Shown: positions 7,858 through 16,002 of the stretch, in pieces
How positions within the stretch are numbered: the first letter of the stretch is position 1
Layout of the letters: each line of letters opens with the position of its first letter
Source: DAIDKA01 sp049792815
GTDB taxonomy: Bacteria > Pseudomonadota > Gammaproteobacteria > Steroidobacterales > Steroidobacteraceae
Length of the DNA: 64,000 nucleotides
Assembly: GCA_049792815.1 (NCBI GenBank)
Contig: JBARBG010000136.1
Span: 1 to 64,000, forward strand
Reading direction: 5' to 3'
The notes under the pieces: generated by a model
What the model saw: only the letters and a program-made list of their open reading frames with translations
Databases searched by the model: none
Told to the model about the DNA's origin: nothing
Program-made: the position numbers and the translations under genes

Positions 7858-8520
7858 TCAGATGAGCCCCCAAACGGCCTTGAATCCACGCACCAGCGCA
7901 TCTTCGAATTCCTGCGTATCGGGAAGCAGTGGGCCCGGGCGATTGACGATGCCGTTATTGATGGCGCCATTGGCCATCTGAAACGCAAAGCCGATGCGCT
8001 GAATCTCCTCCTCGGTCAGCGCTCGGCCGATGTGTCGCTCGTGATGCTCGATCGTCAGCTGCATGGTTTGCCGCCCGCGGGCGCGAAAGGGCTCCCAAAA
8101 AGCCGAGTTGGTTGCGCCCTTGAGCAGCACGGCACGCCAGAAATTCTGGTAGCGCAGCAGATGATGATAGGAACCCAGGATCGCGTAGGCGGCATAGTCG
8201 GCACCAGGCTTCAGGGCCGCAAAGCCCTCGGCGCATTGCAGCCATCGCTCCTCGAGCCACGAGGCGGCGAGGGCTTCCAGCAACGCTTCCTTATCGGAGA
8301 AGCGCGAATAAAAGGCGCCGACGGAACTGCCCGCCGTCTTGACGATGTCGTTGATGGAGATGTCCTGCCAGGAATGCGACTGCAGCTGCTTCCAGGCCGC
8401 CGCAATCAGCGCATCCCGGGTTTTGCGACTGCGCACCTGCTTGGTGGGCAGCGGTGAGCGCAGTCCGCTGGCCGGCGGCACTTGACACAGATTCAGAATC
8501 CGTGTTCTGATTCTATTCAT
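7858..8520 (-). CDS. TetR/AcrR-family regulator, divergent from the TonB receptor
   Basis: A 220-residue TetR protein. The HTH is near residues 35-75 (WQDISINDIVKTAG, SVGAFYSRFSDKEALLEAL) and an all-helical ligand domain follows. I use the ATG at 8520, with AGGA seven bases upstream; a longer frame to 8568 would place its start in the AT-rich divergent promoter region. It is transcribed with the AAHS transporter and away from the TonB-dependent receptor. It is therefore the likely regulator of both sides. Confidence 0.85.
   Translation of the reverse strand: MNRIRTRILNLCQVPPASGLRSPLPTKQVRSRKTRDALIAAAWKQLQSHSWQDISINDIVKTAGSSVGAFYSRFSDKEALLEALAASWLEERWLQCAEGFAALKPGADYAAYAILGSYHHLLRYQNFWRAVLLKGATNSAFWEPFRARGRQTMQLTIEHHERHIGRALTEEEIQRIGFAFQMANGAINNGIVNRPGPLLPDTQEFEDALVRGFKAVWGLI
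8494..8514. promoter_or_regulatory. Nested inverted repeats at the 5' end of the TetR gene
   Basis: CAGAA-N6-TTCTG overlaps AGAATC-N8-GATTCT. They lie within the first codons of the regulator and face the divergent promoter region (8521-8623), which also holds CGAATAA/TTATTCG arms 32 bases apart. A TetR operator is possible; no experimental or comparative support is available. Confidence 0.25.
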
Positions 8521-8623
8521 TACAAATCCTAACAACGAATAAGTAAGCACTAATTCTAGATAAATCATGAGCTTTTATTCGATTTTTGGGAAGCACCGAG
8601 CCGCTTAAATCAGGGGGAATTCG

Positions 8624-11600
8624 ATGAAGAAGAAGCTAATTGCCGCCTATATTTGCGCGGCGGTCGCGGCGGCCATGCAGGCGCGGGCCGCGGACACTCC
8701 CGCGCAGCCGCTGGAGGAAGTGGAGGTCACCGGCACCCGAATTCAGCACATCGGCACGACTTCGCCGACGCCGGTCACGTCGGTGACGCTGGATGAGCTG
8801 ACCTCGATGGCCCCGACCACGCTGATCAACGCGTTGGTCGAGCTGCCGCAATTCTATGGCAGCGCCACGACCAGCAACTTCAATACGGGCGCCAATGGCT
8901 TCTTCACCTCCCCGGGCGGCGGCTCACTCGATCTGCGGGGCCTGGGAACCAAGCGCACCCTGACCCTGCTTGATGGCCGGCGGATGGTGGATTCCACCTT
9001 GTACGGCGGTCCGGACATCAATCTGTTTCCACAGGCCATCGTCCAGCGCGTAGACACGGTCACCGGCGGTGCCAGTGCCGCCTACGGCACCGACGCCGTC
9101 GCGGGCGTCGTCAATTTCGTGCTCGACACCAAGTTCGATGGTTTCAAGGCGACCGTGCAGGACGGCCAGACGAGCCGCGGTGACAACAAGAACGCCGAGC
9201 TTTCGGCGACGTTCGGCCACAGCCTCGGGGATCGCGCCCACATCATAGTCTCCGCCGAGCATTACGCCGAGGATCCCATCTATACCTGGGCCGGCCGGAA
9301 CTGGTATCAGAGCTGGGGCCTGCTGCAGAGCGCCGCCGCCGGCGCCGGCAACAGCCAGTCCAATCCTCGTTTCTATCCGGCGCCCTACGTCACGTCAACC
9401 AACGCGTCCTATGACGGCATCATCACCGCGTGGCAGGCGACGCCGGGGAATACCGTGCCCGCTTCTTTCGGCCGCTCGATCTTCAACAGTGACGGTACGG
9501 TGAGTCCCTTTGTCGCCGGCACGGATGTGTCGACTGCGACCGGCGCCCAGTCGACGCTCGGCGGAGGCAGCGGCACGGACAACAACAGTGACCGCCCGGA
9601 TGTGGAGCCGCAGTCCAGTCGCACCAGCATTTTCAGCCACCTTGATGCGAACGTGACCGAGCACATCAACGTCTACTTCCAGGGGCTGTATGCCGACGAA
9701 ATGGTGAAGACGACCAACAGCGGTGGCCTGTTCTCGAGCGCCAGCAACCAGCCGATCACGATCTACGCCGACAATGCCTACCTGCCGGCGAGCCTCGCTC
9801 AGTCGATGGCCGCAAACCACATTGCCTCATTTACCTTCGGTCGTATCGGCAACAGCCTTGATATAGCGGATGACGCGTATGTCGAGAACGATACGAAGGT
9901 GCGCTCCGGCACGCTCGGCTTCAAATCCACGGTGCCGAGTGGCTTCTTCAAGGACTGGTCGGTCGATGGCTACTATCAGTTCGGCGAGACCGATCTTGAC
10001 GCGCGCCAGATCGGCGGAATCCGAATCGATCGCATCTTCATGGCACTGGATGCCGTCAAGAATCCGACCACCGGCCAGATCGAGTGCAACGTCACCCTGG
10101 TGTCGGGTATGTATCCGAACTGCGTGCCACTTGATCTGTTCGGCCGGGGCAATGCTTCGCCGGCCGCCATCAACTGGGTGACTGGTTACGATCCGGGGAT
10201 TGCGGTTACTACCAACCCATACTATGCCTCCGGCCCTGGGGCGCCGTTCAGCTACATCAGCGGACCCGACAAGGTTCGCGACGTGGACATTCAGCAAAAC
10301 AACGCTGAATTCGTCACGTCCGGGGACATCTACAAGGGATGGGGCGCAGGCGCGGTAACCATGGCGCTCGGCGCCACCTACCGTCGCGAGGCCCTCAATC
10401 AGGTCGTGTTGGACGCTCAGGGCAATCCTTCCACCAGTCCATTCGTCTTGCCGGTGCCGGGAAATAATGCAGCGCTCGGAATTGAAGGTGTACCCCCTGG
10501 CGCGGCGAATAACTCCGTGGACACCCAGTTCTCCAAGGTCCCGTTCGTGGTGGGTGGATTCAATGTCAAGGAGGTGTTCGCGGAGACCGAGGTGCCCCTC
10601 ATCGCCAACAAATTCCTGCTGCAGCAGCTTAACTTCAACGGCGCGGTGCGGCTGGCCGACTACAGTGGCAGCGGTTCCATCCTCGCCTACAAGGTGGGAA
10701 TGGACGATCAGCTCTTCCCGGATCTGCGCCTGCGCACGACCCTCTCGCGCGACGTGCGCGCGGCCAACCTGGACGAGCGCTTCGATCGAACCGGCGGTGC
10801 TGCCGTCGTCACCGACTACGGTTCGCCGGGTAATCCGGTCGAAAGCATCACGATCGTGCAGGGTGGCAATCCAGCGGTGAAGCCGGAGACCGCGGATACG
10901 GTCACGGCAGGCATCGTTTACCGCCCGCAGTGGCTGCCCGGGGCGGATTTCACGGTCGACTGGTTCGATACCTCGCTGAAGAATGCGATCCAGGCCTATA
11001 CGGCTCAGCAGATCGTCAGTGCCTGCTACCAGCAGGGCAATACCGATCAGTGTGCCAACATCACCCGCAACCCCGATGGCACGATCTTCATCGTCAATCA
11101 GACCTATCAGAACATCGCCAAGGCCGCGGTCAGAGGTGTCGATTTCGAGTCAAGCTATACGCACGGGGTGCACCTGTTGGGAGGTGGCGCCGAATCGATC
11201 TCCGTGCGTGCATTCGCCGCCGACCTGATGTCGAACACGACCACCAGTTCAAACGGTGTCGAGACCGAGTTCGCGGGTGACGTGGGCACTTCAGGGCTGC
11301 CAAACTGGAAAGTGACCGCCTACGTCCAGTATACCAATGGGCCCTTCAGCACCTTCTTCGAGGGGCGTTTCATCGACGGCGGCAAGCTCAATGCCACCTA
11401 CAATCTCACCGGTTGGGACGTTGCCAATAACCACGTAGGGTCTGTCACGTACTATGACATGCGCGTGTCCTACGATATCGACGTGGGGAGCAGTAAGGTG
11501 CAGCTGTACGGCGTAATCAATAATATCTTCGACAAAGCCCCGCCGATTGTGCCTGCTTACAATGGCCTCGGCAGCGCGCCGATACAGACCAACCAGACCA

Positions 11601-11653
11601 TGTACGACGTGCTCGGACGACGCTTTACCGTGGGTCTCAAACTTCAGTTGTAA
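8624..11653 (+). CDS. TonB-dependent outer membrane receptor
   Basis: 1009 residues. The signal peptide (residues 1-22) is followed by the TonB-box region and plug domain (EVEVTGTRI, residues about 33-41; LDLRGLGTKRTLTLLDGRRM; DTVTGGASAAYGTDAVAGV), then a long beta-barrel ending YDVLGRRFTVGLKLQL. The length and long periplasmic turns fit receptors of the BtuB/oar-like type that import bulky substrates. AGGGGGAA precedes the ATG. The gene is divergent from the TetR-MFS pair and followed by a strong terminator and a metallo-hydrolase. It probably carries the island's substrate across the outer membrane. Confidence 0.93.
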   Translation: MKKKLIAAYICAAVAAAMQARAADTPAQPLEEVEVTGTRIQHIGTTSPTPVTSVTLDELTSMAPTTLINALVELPQFYGSATTSNFNTGANGFFTSPGGGSLDLRGLGTKRTLTLLDGRRMVDSTLYGGPDINLFPQAIVQRVDTVTGGASAAYGTDAVAGVVNFVLDTKFDGFKATVQDGQTSRGDNKNAELSATFGHSLGDRAHIIVSAEHYAEDPIYTWAGRNWYQSWGLLQSAAAGAGNSQSNPRFYPAPYVTSTNASYDGIITAWQATPGNTVPASFGRSIFNSDGTVSPFVAGTDVSTATGAQSTLGGGSGTDNNSDRPDVEPQSSRTSIFSHLDANVTEHINVYFQGLYADEMVKTTNSGGLFSSASNQPITIYADNAYLPASLAQSMAANHIASFTFGRIGNSLDIADDAYVENDTKVRSGTLGFKSTVPSGFFKDWSVDGYYQFGETDLDARQIGGIRIDRIFMALDAVKNPTTGQIECNVTLVSGMYPNCVPLDLFGRGNASPAAINWVTGYDPGIAVTTNPYYASGPGAPFSYISGPDKVRDVDIQQNNAEFVTSGDIYKGWGAGAVTMALGATYRREALNQVVLDAQGNPSTSPFVLPVPGNNAALGIEGVPPGAANNSVDTQFSKVPFVVGGFNVKEVFAETEVPLIANKFLLQQLNFNGAVRLADYSGSGSILAYKVGMDDQLFPDLRLRTTLSRDVRAANLDERFDRTGGAAVVTDYGSPGNPVESITIVQGGNPAVKPETADTVTAGIVYRPQWLPGADFTVDWFDTSLKNAIQAYTAQQIVSACYQQGNTDQCANITRNPDGTIFIVNQTYQNIAKAAVRGVDFESSYTHGVHLLGGGAESISVRAFAADLMSNTTTSSNGVETEFAGDVGTSGLPNWKVTAYVQYTNGPFSTFFEGRFIDGGKLNATYNLTGWDVANNHVGSVTYYDMRVSYDIDVGSSKVQLYGVINNIFDKAPPIVPAYNGLGSAPIQTNQTMYDVLGRRFTVGLKLQL

Positions 11654-11683
11654 CCTGACCGCAGTCATCGCGCAGCATGACTG

Positions 11684-11720
11684 CGGCACCGGGCTGAATC
11701 GCCCCGGCCCGGTGCCGTTT
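11684..11720 (+). terminator. Rho-independent-type terminator after the TonB receptor
   Basis: Perfect 11-bp stem CGGCACCGGGC/GCCCGGTGCCG with a 12-base loop, followed by TTTGT. It lies 30 bases past the receptor stop and before the ribosome site of the hydrolase gene, so it probably attenuates read-through between the two. Confidence 0.75.
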
Positions 11721-11754
11721 GTCACCCACAGATCCAGGCAGCAGGAGGGACTTT

Positions 11755-12864
11755 ATGTCCGGGAGCAACGGAAATCGAGTTGAGGGCGATGTGCCCGGCG
11801 CTGCGCCGCTACCTGTGACACGGCGCAACGTCTTGAGCAGGGCGTTGGGCCTGACTGCTCTGACATTGGGTCCGGTCGCGCTTTCGACTCCGGCAGGTGC
11901 GCAGGATGCCGGAGGCGGAATCGTGACCACCGCGTTGCCCGCTCAACGCGGACCCAGGCCGGGGACCTGGCTGGTGCTGCTCGGCACTCGCGCCGGGCCC
12001 GGAATCGATGTCACGCACGGGCAGACCGGCAGTGCCGTGGTGGTCGACGGCCGACCCTATCTGGTGGATTGCGGCTACGGAACGCTGCGCCAGCTCGTGG
12101 CCAGCAATGTTGGCTACCTGCAGGTCAGCACAGTTTTCTTCACCCACTTACATGATGATCACACCGGGGATGTGCCCGCTCTGTTGTCATTCCAATGGAC
12201 CAACGGCAAGACCACGGCGACGGACTGCTACGGGCCGTATGGGACGACCAGACTGATCGCGGCTTCAGTTGCGGTCATCCACAGCAATGTTGAGATCCGC
12301 ACCGCCGACGAGGGCCGTACCGTGGATGCGGATGCACAATTTCATGGCCATGATGTTGCCGCGTCGGATGCACCCGTACGGGTATTCAAGGACGATCGGA
12401 TCACCGTCACGGCCATCGAGAACACGCACTATCCGGCGCGGACCAAGGCCAAAATAATGCATCGCAGCCTCGCGCTGCGGCTGGATACCAAGGATCGCTC
12501 GATCGTGTTCGCAGGGGATACCGCCTACTCCGCCAATGTGGCCAAACTCGCCCGGGATGCGGACGTGTTTGTCTGCGAAATCGCGGACGCCGCCATGCTC
12601 GCGCAGATGGAGCAGCGGTCAAAAGCGGCGGCAGCCGCCGGCAACCCCAATAACATCTTCCGCCACGTGGCCGAAACCCACTCAGCTCCGGCCGACGTGG
12701 CCCGAATGGCCGCTGAGGCCAACGTCAAGATGGTGGTGCTGAATCATCAGCTGGCAGGCCCCCCCGTGGGAAACCTGGCCTACCCGGTGTCGGATTTCAT
12801 CCGGGGAGTGCGCCAGGGCTATTCCGGAGAAGTGGTCGTCGGGCAGGACCTGATGGTGCTTTAG
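11755..12864 (+). CDS. Exported metallo-beta-lactamase-fold hydrolase (RNase Z/arylsulfatase-like)
   Basis: 369 residues. An N-terminal twin-arginine signal (RR at residues 23-24, then a hydrophobic stretch to PAGAQ) suggests Tat export. Metal ligands are THLHDDHTGD (His131-x-His133-x-Asp135-His136) and FAGDTAY, with a late conserved His in VVLNHQLAG. This arrangement is that of the RNase Z/alkylsulfatase-type branch and not the true beta-lactamases. AGGAGG lies seven bases upstream of the ATG at 11755, so I reject the longer frame from 11719. It lies just after the TonB receptor and probably hydrolyses the imported compound in the periplasm. Confidence 0.85.
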   Translation: MSGSNGNRVEGDVPGAAPLPVTRRNVLSRALGLTALTLGPVALSTPAGAQDAGGGIVTTALPAQRGPRPGTWLVLLGTRAGPGIDVTHGQTGSAVVVDGRPYLVDCGYGTLRQLVASNVGYLQVSTVFFTHLHDDHTGDVPALLSFQWTNGKTTATDCYGPYGTTRLIAASVAVIHSNVEIRTADEGRTVDADAQFHGHDVAASDAPVRVFKDDRITVTAIENTHYPARTKAKIMHRSLALRLDTKDRSIVFAGDTAYSANVAKLARDADVFVCEIADAAMLAQMEQRSKAAAAAGNPNNIFRHVAETHSAPADVARMAAEANVKMVVLNHQLAGPPVGNLAYPVSDFIRGVRQGYSGEVVVGQDLMVL

Positions 12865-12868
12865 ACAT

Positions 12869-13549
12869 TCACTTCGTGGGCTTCAACAGGGGCCGCCCGG
12901 ATCGCCAGCGGGCGATCAGTGATTGATCGCGCAGGATGGCGGCGACCGCGGTGTGCAGTTCCATGGGCTCATGGCTCAGCCCCAATTCCTCAAAAGCTTG
13001 CTTCGTGCCTGCCTGGGTAGCGGCCATGGTGCGCTCGATCACTTCCAGCTTGCGGATGCCGACTGAGTGATCCGCAGGGTTCTGGTACGAAGCTTCACAG
13101 GCATCGACGTCAAGCGAATGATGCAACGCACAGGCCATGGGTCGGGCGCGATACGCGCTGCATGTGCCTGCAACGAGAAATGCGCACTTAACGTTCGTCG
13201 ACCAATGTTGTTCCTCGGTCAGATGCGCAATCTGCTCGGCGTTCTCCACTATGCGCTGCTCAATTTCCTGCGCCAGTGAGGCGGGGAGCTCTGATCGCAG
13301 CTGGCGAAACAGTGCAATCGCTTCATGCGGCGTGACGGTCACACGCAGGTGACAGCAGAAGCTGCATCCGGATTTGCAGGCGACTGGCGCACCTTCCTTT
13401 CGGAGATGATCAAAGCTCGCCTCGAATCGTCGATCGGCCTTGGCGACCAAGGATGTGCAGGAGTCCACGTCGGTCCCGCTTTTCAGCGTACTGACGGTAA
13501 CGTCATGGATGAACCGACCTACCGCGCGTGGTTCTGCAGGTTCATCCAT
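12869..13549 (-). CDS. YkgJ-family cysteine-cluster protein
   Basis: 226 residues with the Zn/Fe-binding cysteine pattern of the YkgJ (CxxCxxCC) family: CKSGCSFCCHLRV (residues about 58-70), then KCAFLVAGTCSAYRARPMAC. Such proteins are thought to carry an Fe-S or zinc centre; no reaction is known. The gene converges on the metallo-hydrolase gene with four bases between stops. The start codon lies inside one arm of a 12-bp inverted repeat (13504-13550). Confidence 0.8.
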   Translation of the reverse strand: MDEPAEPRAVGRFIHDVTVSTLKSGTDVDSCTSLVAKADRRFEASFDHLRKEGAPVACKSGCSFCCHLRVTVTPHEAIALFRQLRSELPASLAQEIEQRIVENAEQIAHLTEEQHWSTNVKCAFLVAGTCSAYRARPMACALHHSLDVDACEASYQNPADHSVGIRKLEVIERTMAATQAGTKQAFEELGLSHEPMELHTAVAAILRDQSLIARWRSGRPLLKPTK

Positions 13550-13550
13550 G
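13504..13550. repeat. Perfect 12-bp inverted repeat over the start codon of the cysteine-cluster gene
   Basis: CATGGATGAACC (13504-13515) and GGTTCATCCATG (13539-13550) are exact reverse complements with 23 bases between. In mRNA from the minus strand the hairpin would include the ATG at 13549 and cover codons 1-15. It could hide the initiation codon, or it could be chance from coding a repeated peptide. Confidence 0.6.
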
Positions 13551-13576
13551 ATTGCCTGATGACGATTGCCTCAAGG

Positions 13577-14098
13577 TCACTGCGTGGCTGATTTCTTGAA
13601 CTCGAACTCGCCGCCGGCCAGGGGAGCGGGTTCGCCCAGGCGCTCGGAGAACAGCACGACAATGTCACTGCAGGTCTTGCACACCGAGGAAAGGCTGCGC
13701 GCGAAGGAGTCGAGCGTCAGGCCGTCATCGAAACGCATGGCGGTCACGCGCAGCGCCTTCGGGCACTCCACGACGGCAATTCCCTCGAGGTGAAATTCGA
13801 CGTACTCGCGGTTCAACACCGAGCGCAGATCCCTCCAGAACTCAAGGCGATGCGCCTGATCCAGGCGCTGGAAGGCCGCGACCTGTGCCGGGGCCGGCGT
13901 CATGCCACAGATCAGCATGATCGCGCGCGGGAAGGATTTAGGATTGACGACGTTCATGATGAAGGTGGGCGTTCCCGTCACGGTGAACTCGACGTTCCAG
14001 GTGTTCAGCCCATCGGGCCGCTGCGTTGGTGTCAGGGAAAGGTCACGCAGCCACCCCTCAATGAAGGTTGAAGTGGCGAGGTCGGCTTTGGTCAGCAT
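13577..14098 (-). CDS. Conserved hypothetical cytoplasmic protein (YbjN/DUF2299-like fold possible)
   Basis: 173 residues without signal or membrane segment. Alternating strands and helices (WNVEFTVTGTPTFIMNVVNP, EYVEFHLEGIAVVECPKALR) resemble the type III chaperone-like YbjN/DUF2299 fold, but I cannot confirm a family. It contains VCKTC, a possible redox or metal pair, near residue 140. It lies 27 bases downstream of the cysteine-cluster gene in the same direction and is divergent from the XRE regulator gene. The two leftward genes may form an operon. Confidence 0.6.
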   Translation of the reverse strand: MLTKADLATSTFIEGWLRDLSLTPTQRPDGLNTWNVEFTVTGTPTFIMNVVNPKSFPRAIMLICGMTPAPAQVAAFQRLDQAHRLEFWRDLRSVLNREYVEFHLEGIAVVECPKALRVTAMRFDDGLTLDSFARSLSSVCKTCSDIVVLFSERLGEPAPLAGGEFEFKKSATQ

Positions 14099-14145
14099 GG
14101 CGGGCTCCCGAAACGTGTTTGATTGTTAGGCCAACAATTGTGCAC

Positions 14146-14176
14146 TGTATACACACTCTTGTCGAGTCCATACACA
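14146..14176. promoter_or_regulatory. Candidate operator between divergent hypothetical and XRE genes
   Basis: An 8-bp palindrome TGTATACA (14146-14153) overlaps the first of two ATACACA direct repeats, at 14149 and 14170, whose starts are 21 bases (two helical turns) apart. TTGTT-N5-AACAA lies just upstream at 14123-14137. Helical phasing suggests a dimeric or tetrameric repressor site, perhaps for the XRE protein beside it. Confidence 0.3.
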
Positions 14177-14224
14177 TCTGGAAGCGCCTGACTTACTATG
14201 CCTGGGTCAGACAAGGGGCAGCGC

Positions 14225-14560
14225 ATGGGCTTTGATAGGGCCGGATTCGACCGCGAAGTGGGTTTGCGCCTGCAGCGCGCGCGCCGTGAACGTGGCATTA
14301 CGCAGGAGGAGCTGGCGCGCCGGATCGGATTGCCCCGGCCCTCCTACGCCAACATCGAGTCCGGCCGGCAACGTGTGCCCCTGGATGTGGTGTGGCGGGC
14401 GGCCATTGTGCTGGGCCAATCGATCGCGGCGCTGGTCCCGGAACCGTTGCCGCGGCCCGGTGATTCTGCGAGGCTATCCCCAATCGGGCCGCTCTCGGCA
14501 GCCACCGAATCGCTGGGATTCATGTCCTGGCGCAAGCTCTCCGAAGACCCTGGAAATTAA
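14225..14560 (+). CDS. XRE-family helix-turn-helix regulator
   Basis: 111 residues. The HTH_3 domain covers about residues 10-65 (LQRARRERGITQEELARRI, then RPSYANIESGRQRVPL). The C-terminal tail of about 40 residues is Pro/Ser-rich and has no recognisable domain. AGGGG lies six bases before the ATG at 14225; an in-frame ATG at 14198 lacks one. It is divergent from the hypothetical protein at 13577-14098, which it may regulate. No toxin gene is next to it, so an antitoxin role is not supported. Confidence 0.8.
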   Translation: MGFDRAGFDREVGLRLQRARRERGITQEELARRIGLPRPSYANIESGRQRVPLDVVWRAAIVLGQSIAALVPEPLPRPGDSARLSPIGPLSAATESLGFMSWRKLSEDPGN

Positions 14561-14697
14561 CGTATTCGCTGGCACCAATTGCGCCGTCGCCGGTCCAATT
14601 TCGCGTTGGCCGGGGCTTCATGCAATTTGTCACAGGTGATTCTCCGGCCCGGCTCCGACGTATAGGGTATGGGTGACCCTTCTTCGTTCTTGAGCAC

Positions 14698-14727
14698 TTG
14701 ACGGCACCCAGGTGATATAGTTATATA
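14698..14727 (+). promoter_or_regulatory. Candidate sigma-70 promoter for the RND efflux operon
   Basis: TTGACG (14698-14703), 18 bases, then TATATA (14722-14727). It is the best promoter-like sequence in the gap. The start point would be near 14735, only a couple of bases before an in-frame ATG at 14737, so a leaderless form of the adaptor is possible. Confidence 0.4.
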
Positions 14728-14868
14728 TAACACCATATGACTTGGGCGCGGCTGAGGCCGCTGCAGGGGAAAGACTTGGGCCCGCAACCAGAATCGAACA
14801 GCCCGCAGGACGAGCAGCCCATTGCTTGGATTGGGCGTCAAAATGCTGTGAACGTCGAGGAAACTGCG

Positions 14869-15996
14869 GTGAACGTGCCTGTTTCCCGCTGGACACCGGC
14901 GCGGCTCGGCTTGGTGGGGGTCGGTGCCGCAGTGGCCCTCGTAGCCATTGGCGCAGGCATCTACTTTGGCACCAGCCGCGGCAGCGCCTCCTCAACCACA
15001 ACGGGGACCATTCCACTGGTCACGGCGACGAAGCCAGGCGTCTCGGCCATCACCTCCACGGTGGCCTTCACCGGGACCATCAATGCGCGCTATGACATGC
15101 CCATCGGCACCGAAGGGGAGACCGGGCGCGTGTCCGCGATCTTTGTGGAGGCCGGTGATCACGTGAAGGCCGGGCAGCTGCTGGCGCAGGTGGATGAATC
15201 CATCCTCAAGCCACAAGTGGATCGTCTCGCGGCATCACTCGATGAAGCCAAGGCCAATGCCGGCCTTGCGGCCGCAGAATACGGCCGTGCGCAAGGCGTC
15301 GAGGCAGCCGGGGCGCTTTCGAAAGAGGATATCGAGAAGCGGCGCGCGGCGGCGGTGACCGCCGATGCCGAAGTGAAAGTGGCCGCGGCGCAGCTGGCCG
15401 AGTACCAGGCGCGCCTGTCGCATACCCAGGTGCGCGCACCGATGGATGGCGTGGTGCTCACGCGCGCCGCGGAAGTGGGCCAGATCGTGACGCCGGGCGG
15501 CAACGCCATGTTCCGTCTGGCGCGCGGTTCCGAAGTTGAAATGCGGGCCCTGGTCGCCGAACAGGACCTGCCGAGCCTGCACGTGGGCCAGAGTTCGGAT
15601 GTCTACCTGACAGGCGTCGACAGGCCCTTCGTGGGCAAGGTGCGGCTGCTGGGCGCGGTCATTGATCCCCAGACGCGCCTCGGCGAAGTGCGCATACAGT
15701 TGCCGCCGGATCCGCAGTTGCGGCCCGGAGCGTTTGCGCGCGGTGAAGTGATCGTGGGCCGGGGCGAGCGGCCGGTGCTGCCGCAGACCGCGGTGCTGTC
15801 GGATGACAAGGGCACGTATGTGCTGCTGGTGAACGCGGACAACCACGTCGAGCGCCGCGACGTGCATGTGTCCGACACCAACAGCCACGGCCTGGTGATT
15901 TCCTCGGGCCTGACCGGCACTGAGCGCGTGATCATGACCGCCGCCGGATTCCTGCGGGTGGGCGAACGCGTGGAAATCGCCGCGCCGAGGACTTAA
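14869..15996 (+). CDS. RND efflux periplasmic adaptor subunit
   Basis: 375 residues from a GTG preceded by GAGGAAA. One membrane anchor (residues about 15-35) is followed by the lipoyl halves (IFVEAGDHVKAGQLLAQVD; LSHTQVRAPMDGVVLTRA), a short coiled-coil hairpin between them, the beta-barrel, and a membrane-proximal domain. This is the AcrA/MexA-type link between pump and outer-membrane channel. The frame is open to an ATG at 14737, giving 44 extra, unconserved-looking residues; I prefer the GTG because of its ribosome site and the usual short cytoplasmic tail. The pump gene starts six bases after the stop. No TolC-type gene is in the window. Confidence 0.88.
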   Translation: MNVPVSRWTPARLGLVGVGAAVALVAIGAGIYFGTSRGSASSTTTGTIPLVTATKPGVSAITSTVAFTGTINARYDMPIGTEGETGRVSAIFVEAGDHVKAGQLLAQVDESILKPQVDRLAASLDEAKANAGLAAAEYGRAQGVEAAGALSKEDIEKRRAAAVTADAEVKVAAAQLAEYQARLSHTQVRAPMDGVVLTRAAEVGQIVTPGGNAMFRLARGSEVEMRALVAEQDLPSLHVGQSSDVYLTGVDRPFVGKVRLLGAVIDPQTRLGEVRIQLPPDPQLRPGAFARGEVIVGRGERPVLPQTAVLSDDKGTYVLLVNADNHVERRDVHVSDTNSHGLVISSGLTGTERVIMTAAGFLRVGERVEIAAPRT

Positions 15997-16002
15997 GGCA
16001 TC

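Noticed and set aside
14225..14560. XRE protein as antitoxin of a toxin-antitoxin pair
   Set aside because: The divergent 173-residue neighbour has no toxin-like fold or motif, and there is no overlapping partner gene.
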